From the NCBI GenBank assembly GCA_964647825.1, contig CAZYJL010000004.1, positions 62,001 to 126,000 of the forward strand: 64,000 nt of DNA. The letters run 5' to 3'. This stretch comes from VFKI01 sp964647825 (GTDB taxonomy: Bacteria; Pseudomonadota; Gammaproteobacteria; DSM-16500). Within the stretch, counting starts at the first letter, position 1. Each line of letters begins with the position of its first letter. Both the position numbers and the translations under genes were made by a program. Shown here piece after piece: positions 41,645-50,104 of this stretch. The notes under the pieces were generated by a model that did not search any database, was not told the DNA's origin, and worked only from the letters and a program-made list of their open reading frames with translations.

Positions 41645-44197
41645 TTATTTCAAACTACGCCACTCGGGCTTATCCCACGAACCCGTCACAGCATAACGAT
41701 ACACCGTCATTTTTGATACTTCTGGACTCACTATTTTATTAATTGCAAAAGCAACAATACCTGCTAAAGGGTTAGCCGTTGCGATCGTCGCGACAACTGG
41801 AATACTAGATGTCACTTGTGGCGCAACATTTAACCTAAGATCATAATCACGTGCTGCAAGCCCAATACGACCAGATACATCGATTTGTGCAACAGCACTC
41901 GAAAAATGCGTATTTTGCGTAAATGCACTGCCATTTTGTAATTTAAAATCTCCGCGCACAGAATCAAAAGAATATCCTTTTTCAAACAAATCACTAAAAT
42001 CCAAACTTAAACGTCGCGGCAAACTCTGTAAACTAAAAATATTTAACATGCGACCAAAGCCCATTTTAGCATTTGTAGAACTATCTAAATGAATCACACG
42101 ACCTTTGCCAATTTCTAATGATAATGTCCCAGATAAACTAGCCAAAGACACGGCAAATGGATTATTCAACCAATCTAAATCAAATTTCACTTTACCCACA
42201 CCAGCTTCAAGATTTGTCACGCTACCACCCATGGCCGCAAGAAATTTATCCGTACGTGGTGTATTAAGTATCCCAGAAAAATCTGTTCTTCCCTTCTGCC
42301 AATAGCCTGACGCATTGATTTCATAAACAGGAGAGCGAATAGAAAAATTCTGAATACGCACACCTTGCGACTTTGGTTGTAACATAAAACGCACACTGCC
42401 TAATGCTATCTTTCCATACCAAACTGTATCAGCCATAAAATTTAATTCAGGAAACACAGCAGGGTCTATTTTTTGTTTCATTTGATTTTCTGGGGAAAGA
42501 TGCAATGCTTGCAACCGAATCATCACCGGTGTTTTTGCATCAGAAGCTGGATCAGGAAGCGCTATCTCACCCTGTAGAATGGCATTATTCACAAGGAAAT
42601 TTAGACGATCTTCACTCTTTCTCACTTTCAATTGCATCACATCAGACATCAAATTAGGAAGATGCAACAACCCTTGAAGACTAAACGACGGCTCTTGTAA
42701 TGTCTTAGACATCGTTAATTTAAGCGTCATTGGATTTTCAATCGCATGGCTTTTTATATCAAGCATTGAAAGACCTTGTTGCGTAAAAGCAACAACGCCC
42801 GTCAAAGATTTTAACAACACATGCCAACGAACCAACTGTATTTTTGCTTTATTAAACGTGACTGTGCCATTGACACGTGTAGACTCTGGTGTCGACAATG
42901 GAATGGATAAACCAAGTTTCAAATGCATTAAACCAACAGGTGCCAAAACAGTAAAATAATTTCCTAATTTTTTTTGCAATGGTGTTTGCTGCAAAAAAGG
43001 GAGGATTTGTGATAAATCAGTATGTAATTTTCCTTGCACCTCAAGTTTCGTTTTATTTGGTAACATTTTAGGAATAATCACTTTTGCCTCATCAATAGGC
43101 AATCCGGCAATCTGTGCAGCACGCACATCTGCTGTCATTCCTCTACCAAAAAAAACTAAATGCCCATCGATATGATGAATATCAGGCCACCCCGGACTTT
43201 CATGTAACCACACATCTTGCGCATCGCCCGCAATACGAAAAATACCCTGCTGCTTATCAAATGGAAACGCATCTAATGGACCTGATAATTCCACTACGCC
43301 ATTGGTCATCATGCCGCCGTGAAATGCTTGCTGCAGCCATTTAGAAAGATCCGCAGCAAAAATAGCTAATGGCAAATAATGACTCACATGTTTTACTTGT
43401 TTTAAAACAAAATGTCCCGTCAAGCCAATAACAGGGGGGCCTTTGATTGGAAAAAATAATTTTAGATTGGCTGTGACACGCCCATCTGTATTCACAGCAA
43501 ATAACTGCGTCGCTTCTATATGCCAACCATCCGCTGCTTGCTGAAATTGCAACTCTCCTGTTAACCGATCCATGTTTAAACTATTCAGAAAAATATCAGG
43601 CATTTGTAACTGCGGTTGTTGCAATGCCACACGAAGAGAAAGCGTGTGTTGATCTCGGTGCACATAAAACAAACGCAACATCTTTATACCAACGTGCCAA
43701 ACTATATTTTGAGGCCTTACAATATCTAACATTAAATCTTCAAACCGCCACCCCGGCTGCATAAAAATCCAACTGGGGAAAGTGCCCGCTGCAGTGGCTT
43801 GCTGTAAATTCATAACAAGATGAAGGCCTTGAATACGAATAGTGTTTGTCCTAATTTGCCAGTGTCGCAAACTTTCCCAAAGTGAAAAACTGATTCGAAC
43901 ATGCGGGATCAAAATTACCTGTTTCCCTGTCGCAGGGTCCTTCACAACCACATCCTTCAAATTCAACACAGGCGATAGTTGTGGCCATGCAACATCAATA
44001 TGTCGCACACTGACAGGGCGCCCCAATAACTCACTAATATAATTTTCAAATGCAACAGAATGTTGATTAATAAGAGGCAAAAACAAACGAACAATACTAA
44101 TAAACAGCGCCGCCAAAATAATCAAACATGCGAAAAAAATACCTAGAGTTACCGTGAAGTGACGCCAAAATTTCTTCACTTTATTTACCCCAGTCAC
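41645..44197 (-). CDS. yhdP: YhdP-like AsmA-family envelope protein
   Basis: 850 residues, well below the 1266 of E. coli YhdP. One N-terminal membrane helix (~12-36), then a long beta-rich periplasmic region (DUF3971) and a C-terminal AsmA-like part (VGKVKFDLDWLNNPFAVSLASLSGTLSLEIGKGRVI, then DLRLNVAPQVTSSIPVVATIATANPLAGIVAFAINKI). The family forms bridge-like tubes carrying phospholipid to the outer membrane. Placed after mreD as the last gene of the mre run; overlaps it by 4 nt. rng (RNase G) and maf, often between, are absent. Confidence 0.88.
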   Translation of the reverse strand: MTGVNKVKKFWRHFTVTLGIFFACLIILAALFISIVRLFLPLINQHSVAFENYISELLGRPVSVRHIDVAWPQLSPVLNLKDVVVKDPATGKQVILIPHVRISFSLWESLRHWQIRTNTIRIQGLHLVMNLQQATAAGTFPSWIFMQPGWRFEDLMLDIVRPQNIVWHVGIKMLRLFYVHRDQHTLSLRVALQQPQLQMPDIFLNSLNMDRLTGELQFQQAADGWHIEATQLFAVNTDGRVTANLKLFFPIKGPPVIGLTGHFVLKQVKHVSHYLPLAIFAADLSKWLQQAFHGGMMTNGVVELSGPLDAFPFDKQQGIFRIAGDAQDVWLHESPGWPDIHHIDGHLVFFGRGMTADVRAAQIAGLPIDEAKVIIPKMLPNKTKLEVQGKLHTDLSQILPFLQQTPLQKKLGNYFTVLAPVGLMHLKLGLSIPLSTPESTRVNGTVTFNKAKIQLVRWHVLLKSLTGVVAFTQQGLSMLDIKSHAIENPMTLKLTMSKTLQEPSFSLQGLLHLPNLMSDVMQLKVRKSEDRLNFLVNNAILQGEIALPDPASDAKTPVMIRLQALHLSPENQMKQKIDPAVFPELNFMADTVWYGKIALGSVRFMLQPKSQGVRIQNFSIRSPVYEINASGYWQKGRTDFSGILNTPRTDKFLAAMGGSVTNLEAGVGKVKFDLDWLNNPFAVSLASLSGTLSLEIGKGRVIHLDSSTNAKMGFGRMLNIFSLQSLPRRLSLDFSDLFEKGYSFDSVRGDFKLQNGSAFTQNTHFSSAVAQIDVSGRIGLAARDYDLRLNVAPQVTSSIPVVATIATANPLAGIVAFAINKIVSPEVSKMTVYRYAVTGSWDKPEWRSLK

Positions 44198-44694
44198 AAA
44201 AATCGAAAGCGGCGCTGACTATCTTGAATAATGACATAAACCCAAGGCCAAAGTAACATACTCGTCACAGGAGCCAACCAGTAGAGACTATTAATAGGTA
44301 ACTCGCCTAAAAAACCCTGCGTACAAAAAAGAATAAATTGATACGCAAAGACTATTAACAAAATCCCTAAACTTTGTTGAAAAAGAGGGAATATTAAAAA
44401 ACGATGGCGCTGACTCACCGCAATAAATGCAACAATTGTCATCGCAAGCGCATGCTCACCTAACAATGTCCCACAAAACACATCCAAAAAAAGACCCATC
44501 AACCAAGCAACGCCTACACCAATCCGCAAAGGCTGCACATGTATCCAATAAACCAATACCATCACGATCCAAGCCGGTCGAAGCCAAATAGTCCATGTTG
44601 GCATAGGTAGAATTGTTAAGAGGAATGCCAAAAAAAAAGTCAGTATAATCAACCACCAACTTATCTTGCGGCCCGCTCTCATGGAGTCACTCAT
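44194..44694 (-). CDS. mreD: Rod-shape protein MreD
   Basis: 166 residues with five to six hydrophobic helices; the family's ...WLRPAWIVMVLVYW and WLMGLFLDVFCGTLLGEHALAM blocks are readable. MreD is an inner-membrane partner of MreC in the elongasome. It is 49 nt after mreC and overlaps yhdP by 4 nt. Confidence 0.92.
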   Translation of the reverse strand: MSDSMRAGRKISWWLIILTFFLAFLLTILPMPTWTIWLRPAWIVMVLVYWIHVQPLRIGVGVAWLMGLFLDVFCGTLLGEHALAMTIVAFIAVSQRHRFLIFPLFQQSLGILLIVFAYQFILFCTQGFLGELPINSLYWLAPVTSMLLWPWVYVIIQDSQRRFRFL

Positions 44695-44743
44695 GCCATT
44701 CTCCGCCTAACAATCTAGCACGCCATCTCACTTTCAACATCAC

Positions 44744-45541
44744 TCACCTAGGTAACTTTTGTGGCTGATCAGGCCAAACTAACAATACCTGCCGGCTGCG
44801 ATCTGAGCGTGCGAGTGGACTTGCTTGTATCATAGCAAACTGTTGTCTCGGATCTTTCACAACAGAATCTATTTTTCCTACAGGATAACCATGAGGATAA
44901 TTTTTCCCCATCCCAGAAGTCACTAACAAATCATCTACTTTTATATCAGCTGTTTGTGGCACATTCACCAACCGAAGCTTTCCTGTAAATGCATCACCAA
45001 CAACAATTGCTCGCACACCACTACGTACAACCTCAATTGGAACACCGCTATGCGGATCAGTAATTAATAAGATCTGACTCATAAAAGGCGTTACTCGAAT
45101 CACCTGTCCCATCACCCCATATGCATCTAATACAGGCTGACCTATAAAAAGCCCATCATTCTGACCACGATCCAACCATGGTCGGCGCATAAACGGATCA
45201 GAATCGACAGCAAGCAGTTGTGCAACAAGCACTTTACCCTGCACACGAACAGAAGCATGTAATAGCGCTCGCAGTTGACTATTTTCCGACTCCACTGCCT
45301 GTAATCGCTGCACCTGAGCCTCTAATAAAAGCTCTTTTGCAGCCATTGATTTATTTTCCTGAATGAGAACCGCACGATTCGTGACATCTCGCAGAACTTC
45401 ATCAAAAAAATATATCGGGGAGCTAACTAAATATTGGATTGAAGAAAGAGGTACAGACAAAACAGATCTAGCACTTGCTAAAAGAGTAGTACGTCTATCA
45501 AGCAGCATCAGCGCGATAGAAAGAGTAGCCAGTACCAGCAT
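44744..45541 (-). CDS. mreC: Rod-shape protein MreC
   Basis: 265 residues from the first ATG. N-terminal helix, a coiled coil (~60-90: LEAQVQRLQAVESENSQLRALL), and the double beta-barrel periplasmic domain (VLVAQLLAVDSDPFMRRPWLDRGQNDGLFIGQPVLD, DLLVTSGMGKNYPHGYPVGKI). MreC organises the cell-wall elongation complex. The coding frame is open 14 codons further upstream to an ATC at 45583 that has GAGGAG at ideal spacing, and the extra residues (FLFTRESHPLVR) look like a normal MreC N-terminus, so AUC may be the real start. Between mreB and mreD. Confidence 0.94.
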   Translation of the reverse strand: MLVLATLSIALMLLDRRTTLLASARSVLSVPLSSIQYLVSSPIYFFDEVLRDVTNRAVLIQENKSMAAKELLLEAQVQRLQAVESENSQLRALLHASVRVQGKVLVAQLLAVDSDPFMRRPWLDRGQNDGLFIGQPVLDAYGVMGQVIRVTPFMSQILLITDPHSGVPIEVVRSGVRAIVVGDAFTGKLRLVNVPQTADIKVDDLLVTSGMGKNYPHGYPVGKIDSVVKDPRQQFAMIQASPLARSDRSRQVLLVWPDQPQKLPR

Positions 45542-45604
45542 GCGTACCAGCGGATGAGATTCTCTGGTAAACAGAAACCTGATAGCTTGCTCCTCTTTAC
45601 TAGT

Positions 45605-46654
45605 CTATTCTCTTGAAAGGAAATCCATTCCAATAGTGTCAACAACTTCTAACGCTCTACCACCGCCGCGTGCCACGCACGTTAGAGGCTCATCCGCAAT
45701 AATAACAGGCAAACCCGTCTCTTCTATAAAAAGACGATCAATATTCCGTAACAAAGCACCGCCACCCGTTAAAACCATACCACGTTCAGCAATATCAGAG
45801 GCAAGTTCAGGTGGCGCCTGCTCCAATGCTGCACGAACTGCACCCAAAATACCTGACAACGGCTCTTGCAACGCTTCGAGAATTTCATTGCTATTTAAAG
45901 TGAAACTACGAGGAATACCTTCAGCTAAATTACGACCACGCACCTCTAACTCACTTACTTCATTTGCAGGATAGGCCGAACCAATTTCTTGTTTAATACG
46001 TTCAGCTGTCGCCTCGCCAATTAAAATACCGTAATTACGACGTACGTAACTAACAATCGCTTCATCAAAACGATCACCGCCAATTCTCACAGATGCAGAA
46101 TACACTATACCGCTAAGTGAAATAATCGCCACCTCAGTCGTACCACCACCAATATCCACAACCATTGACCCACGCGCTTCATCCACCGGCATACCAGCGC
46201 CCATTGCAGCGGCCATTGGCTCTTCAAGCAAATAAACTTCACGCGCACCTGCACTAATGGCAGATTCACGAATTGCACGACGCTCTACCTGAGTTGAACC
46301 ACATGGCACACACACAAGAACACGTGGTGATGGTCGTAAAAAACGGTTCTCATGTACTTTGTGAATAAAGTGCTGCAACATTTTTTCTGTCACATAAAAA
46401 TCTGCGATGACACCGTCTTTCATTGGACGGATCGCTGTTATATTTCCCGGTGTACGCCCAAGCATTAATTTCGCTTCACTCCCAACAGCCGCAACATGCT
46501 TCTGGCCATTGCTTGCCCCCGGGCTTTGTCGAATAGCAACAACAGAAGGCTCATTAAGAACAATTCCCTTATCACGAACATAAATAAGGGTATTAGCTGT
46601 TCCAAGATCAATTGAAAGATCACTTGAAAAATAACCGCGAAGTTTCTTCAGCAT
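45605..46654 (-). CDS. mreB: Rod-shape actin homolog MreB
   Basis: 349 residues, the usual length. Actin-fold ATPase that forms membrane filaments guiding cell-wall growth. Phosphate 1 loop SIDLGTANTLIYV, VCVPCGSTQVERRAIRES, phosphate 2 MVVDIGGGTTEVAIISLSG, and adenosine motif GMVLTGGGALLRNID are intact. The N-terminus MLKKLRGYFSSDL has the amphipathic membrane helix. First gene of mreBCD-yhdP, 44 nt after sspB. Confidence 0.98.
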   Translation of the reverse strand: MLKKLRGYFSSDLSIDLGTANTLIYVRDKGIVLNEPSVVAIRQSPGASNGQKHVAAVGSEAKLMLGRTPGNITAIRPMKDGVIADFYVTEKMLQHFIHKVHENRFLRPSPRVLVCVPCGSTQVERRAIRESAISAGAREVYLLEEPMAAAMGAGMPVDEARGSMVVDIGGGTTEVAIISLSGIVYSASVRIGGDRFDEAIVSYVRRNYGILIGEATAERIKQEIGSAYPANEVSELEVRGRNLAEGIPRSFTLNSNEILEALQEPLSGILGAVRAALEQAPPELASDIAERGMVLTGGGALLRNIDRLFIEETGLPVIIADEPLTCVARGGGRALEVVDTIGMDFLSRE

Positions 46655-46698
46655 AAGGCGCCCAACTCTTTTTTTAGATAAAAGTTTAAAACGCGGGG

Positions 46699-47187
46699 TT
46701 AAGAAGAGGCCCCGGACGGTTCCACTTCGACAAGACGTAAGTGTGAATGCGCACCATTCACGCTTTTCTTATTCTTCATTTCAATTTTTTGAGAAGAAGA
46801 CATCTGCAAAGAAGGTTGGCTATCCTCTGCCCAATCATTATTTTCTTCTCTCTCTGACCCTTCGAAAAAATAATTCTCTTCCTCTGCATCAAAAAACATC
46901 CCTTGTTGATTCTCTTGAGCATATACCGCAAGCACTGCATGTACAGGAACAGAAAGGATATGCACAACGCCTGAAAAAGAAGCGCGAAATTTAAGAGTAT
47001 CATGTGAAATCTCAAGATCGCGAATTGCTTTCGGCGAAACATTTAACGTAATCTGGCCATTCTCAACAAATTCTTGCGGCAATTTGCAACGCGGAACAGT
47101 CGCATCAATCATTAAGTAAGGAGTACAAGCACTATCCACAATCCAATCATAAAAAGCACGAATTAAATAAGGTCGAGTTGATAGCAT
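46699..47187 (-). CDS. sspB: ClpXP adaptor SspB
   Basis: 162 residues from the ATG at 47187 (GGAGGG ~10 nt upstream). SspB brings ssrA-tagged proteins to ClpXP. N-terminal substrate-binding domain: RPYLIRAFYDWIVDSACTPYLMIDA, PQEFVENGQITLNVSPKAI, and FSGVVHILSVPVHAVLAVYAQENQQGMFF. A flexible acidic linker leads to the C-terminal HLRLVEV, the ClpX-binding tail. sspA-sspB pair as in E. coli. Confidence 0.96.
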   Translation of the reverse strand: MLSTRPYLIRAFYDWIVDSACTPYLMIDATVPRCKLPQEFVENGQITLNVSPKAIRDLEISHDTLKFRASFSGVVHILSVPVHAVLAVYAQENQQGMFFDAEEENYFFEGSEREENNDWAEDSQPSLQMSSSQKIEMKNKKSVNGAHSHLRLVEVEPSGASS

Positions 47188-47250
47188 TATATCGTTTCCC
47201 TCCATTTGACACTGGTCAATTTACTACCTACTTTCTTATCCCAAAAGGAA

Positions 47251-47904
47251 TTATGCAGTCTCTGCTGCCATGAAAGAGGCTTGACGTAAATCCTGTTCAG
47301 CCTCAGTAAGGCTAGCCTGAAATGAATCACGGGCAAAAATACGCTCTGCATAATCTTGAATCGATTTTGCTTCTGCTGGCAAGCTAATACCAAAAGCTGG
47401 CAAACGCCAGAGCACAGGCGCAATGCAGCAGTCCCCAAGAGAAAACTCTTCGTTTAGGAAAAACGAAGAACTATTAAAAACAGGCGCAATTTTTATTAGA
47501 TAATTACGAAGCTCTCTTGCAGCAGCCTGTGCATCCGCGGGCTTACCTGTTTCAATTTTACGAATTAATTCGCCCCATTCACGATCAATTCTGTGAATCA
47601 TCATGCGTGTGCGTGCACGAGCAACAGGATAAACAGGCATTAAAGGCGGGTGAGGGAAACGCTCATCTAGATACTCCATGATGATTCCAGCATCATAAAG
47701 CACAAGCTCACGATCAACTAACGTTGGTGTTGTGCCGTAAGGGTTCAGCTCATGCAAGTCTTCAGGGGCTTCACCGGGCTCTACATTAAGTACGTCGACA
47801 GAAACACCTTTTTCTGCCAGAACAATACGAACACGATGACTGTAGATATCCAAGGCACCCGAATAAAGAGTCATAATTGATCGTCTATTGGCTATCACTG
47901 CCAT
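47251..47904 (-). CDS. sspA: Stringent starvation protein A
   Basis: 217 residues from the ATG at 47904 (MAVIANRRSIMTLYSG, as in E. coli); an ATG 24 nt upstream is in frame. Glutathione-S-transferase fold without GST activity; SspA binds RNA polymerase and shifts transcription in stationary phase, and in some pathogens controls virulence genes. Family hallmark YSHRVRIVLAEKGV and EYLDERFPHPPLMPVYPVARA are perfect. 63 nt before sspB. Confidence 0.96.
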   Translation of the reverse strand: MAVIANRRSIMTLYSGALDIYSHRVRIVLAEKGVSVDVLNVEPGEAPEDLHELNPYGTTPTLVDRELVLYDAGIIMEYLDERFPHPPLMPVYPVARARTRMMIHRIDREWGELIRKIETGKPADAQAAARELRNYLIKIAPVFNSSSFFLNEEFSLGDCCIAPVLWRLPAFGISLPAEAKSIQDYAERIFARDSFQASLTEAEQDLRQASFMAAETA

Positions 47905-47974
47905 ACCAAGCACCTCATCCTTCAACAAATGAATAGTAAAGCCTGTTTTAAAGAAAGAACAGGAAAAAATGCAT

Positions 47975-48048
47975 TGGCTGGGGGACTAGGATTCGAACCT
48001 AGGTTGACGGAGTCAGAGTCCGTAGTCCTACCACTAGACGATCCCCCA
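47975..48048 (-). tRNA. tRNA-Gln (anticodon CTG)
   Basis: 74 nt including encoded CCA. Acceptor stem TGGGGGA pairs with TCCCCCA, the anticodon loop CTCTGAC (anticodon CUG, reading CAG) is closed by ACGGA/TCCGT, and the T arm CTAGG-TTCGAAT-CCTAG is canonical. It lies between sspA and rpsI on the same strand. Confidence 0.97.
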
Positions 48049-48078
48049 ACGCAGAAAAAAATAACAGGAAAATTCCCG

Positions 48079-48591
48079 TTATCTCTTCGAATACTGCGGT
48101 CTTTTACGCGCTTTATGACGGCCTACTTTCTTACGTTCAACTTCTCTTGCGTCACGCGTCAAGTACCCAGCACGTCTGAGCTGAGCGCGAAGAGTCAAAC
48201 TACCTGATTCGCCCCCTGCAACGGCTGTTCCTGCCCCACTATCATCACTTTCAGCTTCTGTCTTTTTACCTAACTTATTAATTGATTGCACATCGCTTAA
48301 CTTAGAAGCCTCATACTTTAGCAACGCACGCGCAATACCATGACGAATAGCACCTGCTTGACCGCTAATACCGCCGCCAGCAACACGAACCGTCACATCA
48401 AATTTATTCAGTAGACCTGTTAATTCCAATGGCTGACGTACAATCATGCGGGAGGTTTCGCGACCAAAATACTCATCTAGCGCGGTAGAGTTAACAACAA
48501 TACTTCCCTTACCTGGCTTTAAATAAACACGAGCAGACGATGTTTTACGACGACCCGTACCATAATGCGAATTTTGCACTTTTGAAGACAT
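48079..48591 (-). CDS. rpsI: 30S ribosomal protein S9 with internal insertion
   Basis: 170 residues from the ATG at 48591, 4 nt after rplM; E. coli S9 is 130. The N-terminal HYGTGRRKTSSARVYLKPG, FGRETSRMIVRQPLEL, GGGISGQAGAIRHGIARALL and C-terminal RDAREVERKKVGRHKARKRPQYSKR are standard, and the final SKR that reaches the P-site tRNA is intact. Between LKYEAS and LRAQLRRAGYLT there is an extra ~37 residues (97-133), rich in Gly, Ser and acidic residues, in frame and not a known domain. Confidence 0.97.
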   Translation of the reverse strand: MSSKVQNSHYGTGRRKTSSARVYLKPGKGSIVVNSTALDEYFGRETSRMIVRQPLELTGLLNKFDVTVRVAGGGISGQAGAIRHGIARALLKYEASKLSDVQSINKLGKKTEAESDDSGAGTAVAGGESGSLTLRAQLRRAGYLTRDAREVERKKVGRHKARKRPQYSKR

Positions 48592-48595
48592 GAGG

Positions 48596-49033
48596 TTATT
48601 CCGTATCAAGATTTAACTGATGAGGCTGCTGTGCTGCATGAGGATGCTCTGCACCAGCATAGACCTTAAGTTTCCGACACATTGCCCGACCCAAAGGGTT
48701 TTTAGGCAACATACCCTTCACCGCAAGCTCTATCACACGGCTAGGATTTTTCAAAAGAAGCTTTTCGAAGGTAATTTCCTTAATTCCACCTGGGTACCCA
48801 GAATGGCTATAGTACTTCTTATCTCCGGCTTTCTTTCCTGTTACTTTAATTTTTTCCGCGTTGACAATGATGATGAAGTCACCTGTATCAACATGTGGAG
48901 TATATTCTGGCTTATGCTTACCACGCAGTCTTTTTGCCACTTCACTGGCAAGCCGACCAAGTGTCCGACCGGAAGCGTCGACTATACACCAGTTATGGAC
49001 GACCGTTTCATTTTTAGCGTTATATGTCTTCAT
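48596..49033 (-). CDS. rplM: 50S ribosomal protein L13
   Basis: 145 residues, normal. MKTYNAKNETVVHNWCIVDASGRTLGRLASEVAKRLRGKHKPEYTPH at the N-terminus, DFIIIVNAEKIKVTGKK, YYSHSGYPGG and AVKGMLPKNPLGRAMCRKLKVYAGAEHPHAAQ are the universal L13 signatures. Precedes rpsI in the standard rplM-rpsI operon. A promoter lies at 49066-49095. Confidence 0.98.
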   Translation of the reverse strand: MKTYNAKNETVVHNWCIVDASGRTLGRLASEVAKRLRGKHKPEYTPHVDTGDFIIIVNAEKIKVTGKKAGDKKYYSHSGYPGGIKEITFEKLLLKNPSRVIELAVKGMLPKNPLGRAMCRKLKVYAGAEHPHAAQQPHQLNLDTE

Positions 49034-49065
49034 GTCTGCTACTAACCCTTGTCAAAGGACGCAGA

Positions 49066-49095
49066 ATTCTATAGCAATACAGCAGAACAGGCAAG
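49066..49095 (-). promoter_or_regulatory. Promoter of rplM-rpsI
   Basis: Minus-strand TTGCCT (49095-49090) and TAGAAT (49071-49066) with an 18-nt spacer give a fair sigma-70 promoter ~33 nt before the rplM ATG. A 9-bp inverted repeat CAAGCAATG/CATTGCTTG (49093-49101 and 49128-49136) overlaps its upstream part. Confidence 0.5.
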
Positions 49096-49221
49096 CAATG
49101 GCTATTGGATTTTTAAAAAACAACGGCATTGCTTGGTCAAAAAATATTCGCAAAAAATTGCTATTATGCTATTGTAATGCTGTTATTTGTTATGAAACGA
49201 CCCAAGGGAGAGGACAAAATC

Positions 49222-49668
49222 ATGGCAGCAAGAAAAAGTTACGCCAGCTCAGCAAGGAAGCCAGTGAAGAAAAAGCCTGTAAAATCTGTTAGCAAGAAAA
49301 AAGCGCCCAAAAAATTATCTAAAAAAGAATCTGTAAAAGCATCTGCTAAAATTCCTACGATCAAAACCACCTTAACAAAAAGTGGTATTGTCAGAACCAT
49401 CGCAGATGTCACAAATTTGGCAAGTCGTGATGTCAATGGTGTACTAGAAACACTGTCATCTCTAATTGATTTACATATTCGGTCAAAAGGCCCTGGAAAG
49501 TTTGTTATGCCGGGACTACTAAAAATCACGGTTGTTAAGAAACCTGCAACGCCTGCACGTAAAGGAAGAAACCCCTTTACTGGCGAAGAGATCATGTTTA
49601 AAGCAAAACCTGCGCGGCGTGTTGTAAAAATCAGAGCACTGAAAAAACTTAAAGAAATGGCTGAGTAA
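49222..49668 (+). CDS. HU-family DNA-binding protein with lysine-rich N-terminal tail
   Basis: 148 residues from the ATG at 49222 (AGAGGA ~9 nt upstream); the frame is open 31 codons further up without a site. Residues 1-50 are histone H1-like: Lys, Ala, Ser and Pro (KKKPVKSVSKKKAPKK). Residues ~52-148 are an HU/IHF fold with KFVMPGLLKITVVKKPATPARKGRNPFTGEEI, the DNA-bending arm, and a basic C-terminus. Such tailed HU proteins occur in Legionellales and other bacteria and compact the nucleoid; a role in a condensed resting form is inference. Confidence 0.85.
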   Translation: MAARKSYASSARKPVKKKPVKSVSKKKAPKKLSKKESVKASAKIPTIKTTLTKSGIVRTIADVTNLASRDVNGVLETLSSLIDLHIRSKGPGKFVMPGLLKITVVKKPATPARKGRNPFTGEEIMFKAKPARRVVKIRALKKLKEMAE

Positions 49669-49914
49669 GCAACCAAAATAGAAAAACTCTCAAAAACCCA
49701 ATAGGAGAATGTTTTACAACAAGCGAGATGAAATAATATCACTCTACAAAAACAAAGGTGGCGCCAACTGGCAAGGCGCCCCTCACATAAAGAACAAAAA
49801 AAATATATTGCAACAACTCGAGTGGTCAGGATTTTTTCACTTGCCCCTATAATACAGATCCTGCAGCGACATCACTTCATCGAAACAGCGTTCTTTCATG
49901 ATTCACATTATCTA
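49669..49914. repeat. Gap with hairpin and partial inverted family A copy
   Basis: No gene. A GGCGCC-N9-GGCGCC hairpin at about 49761-49782 is followed on the minus strand by ACCTTTGTTTTTG and may be the old terminator of glmM. About 49858-49906, read on the minus strand (AATCATGAAAGAACGCTG, TTTCGATGAAGTGATG), matches the middle and 3' half of family A in inverted orientation, so it is a truncated copy next to the full one at 49915. Confidence 0.5.
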
Positions 49915-50099
49915 GTAACAGCGCAGGTAGTCCGTGTTTTTTAGCTTGACTGACCGCAATCGCCCAACAGCAGACGACATTTTGCTAATGGAGATGCACT
50001 TCATACATCATGAAAGGGCGTTGCTTCGATGAAACAATGCCTCTGCGGGACCCGAGTGATGCAGTCAAGCTAAAAAACACGGACTACCCTAGCTGTTAC
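49915..50099. repeat. Palindromic MITE-like element, family A copy 3
   Basis: 185 bp, very similar to copy 2 (shared CGTTGCTTCGATGAAACAATG and CTCTGCGGGACCCGAGT). Terminal inverted repeats start GTAACAGC on both strands and continue GGTAGTCCGTGTTTTTTAGC. Its right end is 5 nt from the glmM stop codon. Flanking 8-mers (ATTATCTA, AAAATTTA) do not match well enough to call a duplication. Confidence 0.85.
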
Positions 50100-50104
50100 A
50101 AAAT

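Noticed and set aside
49239..49742. 167-codon minus-strand open frame opposite the HU-like gene.
   Set aside because: Anti-sense shadow of a lysine-rich gene (Phe-rich translation), no ribosome site.
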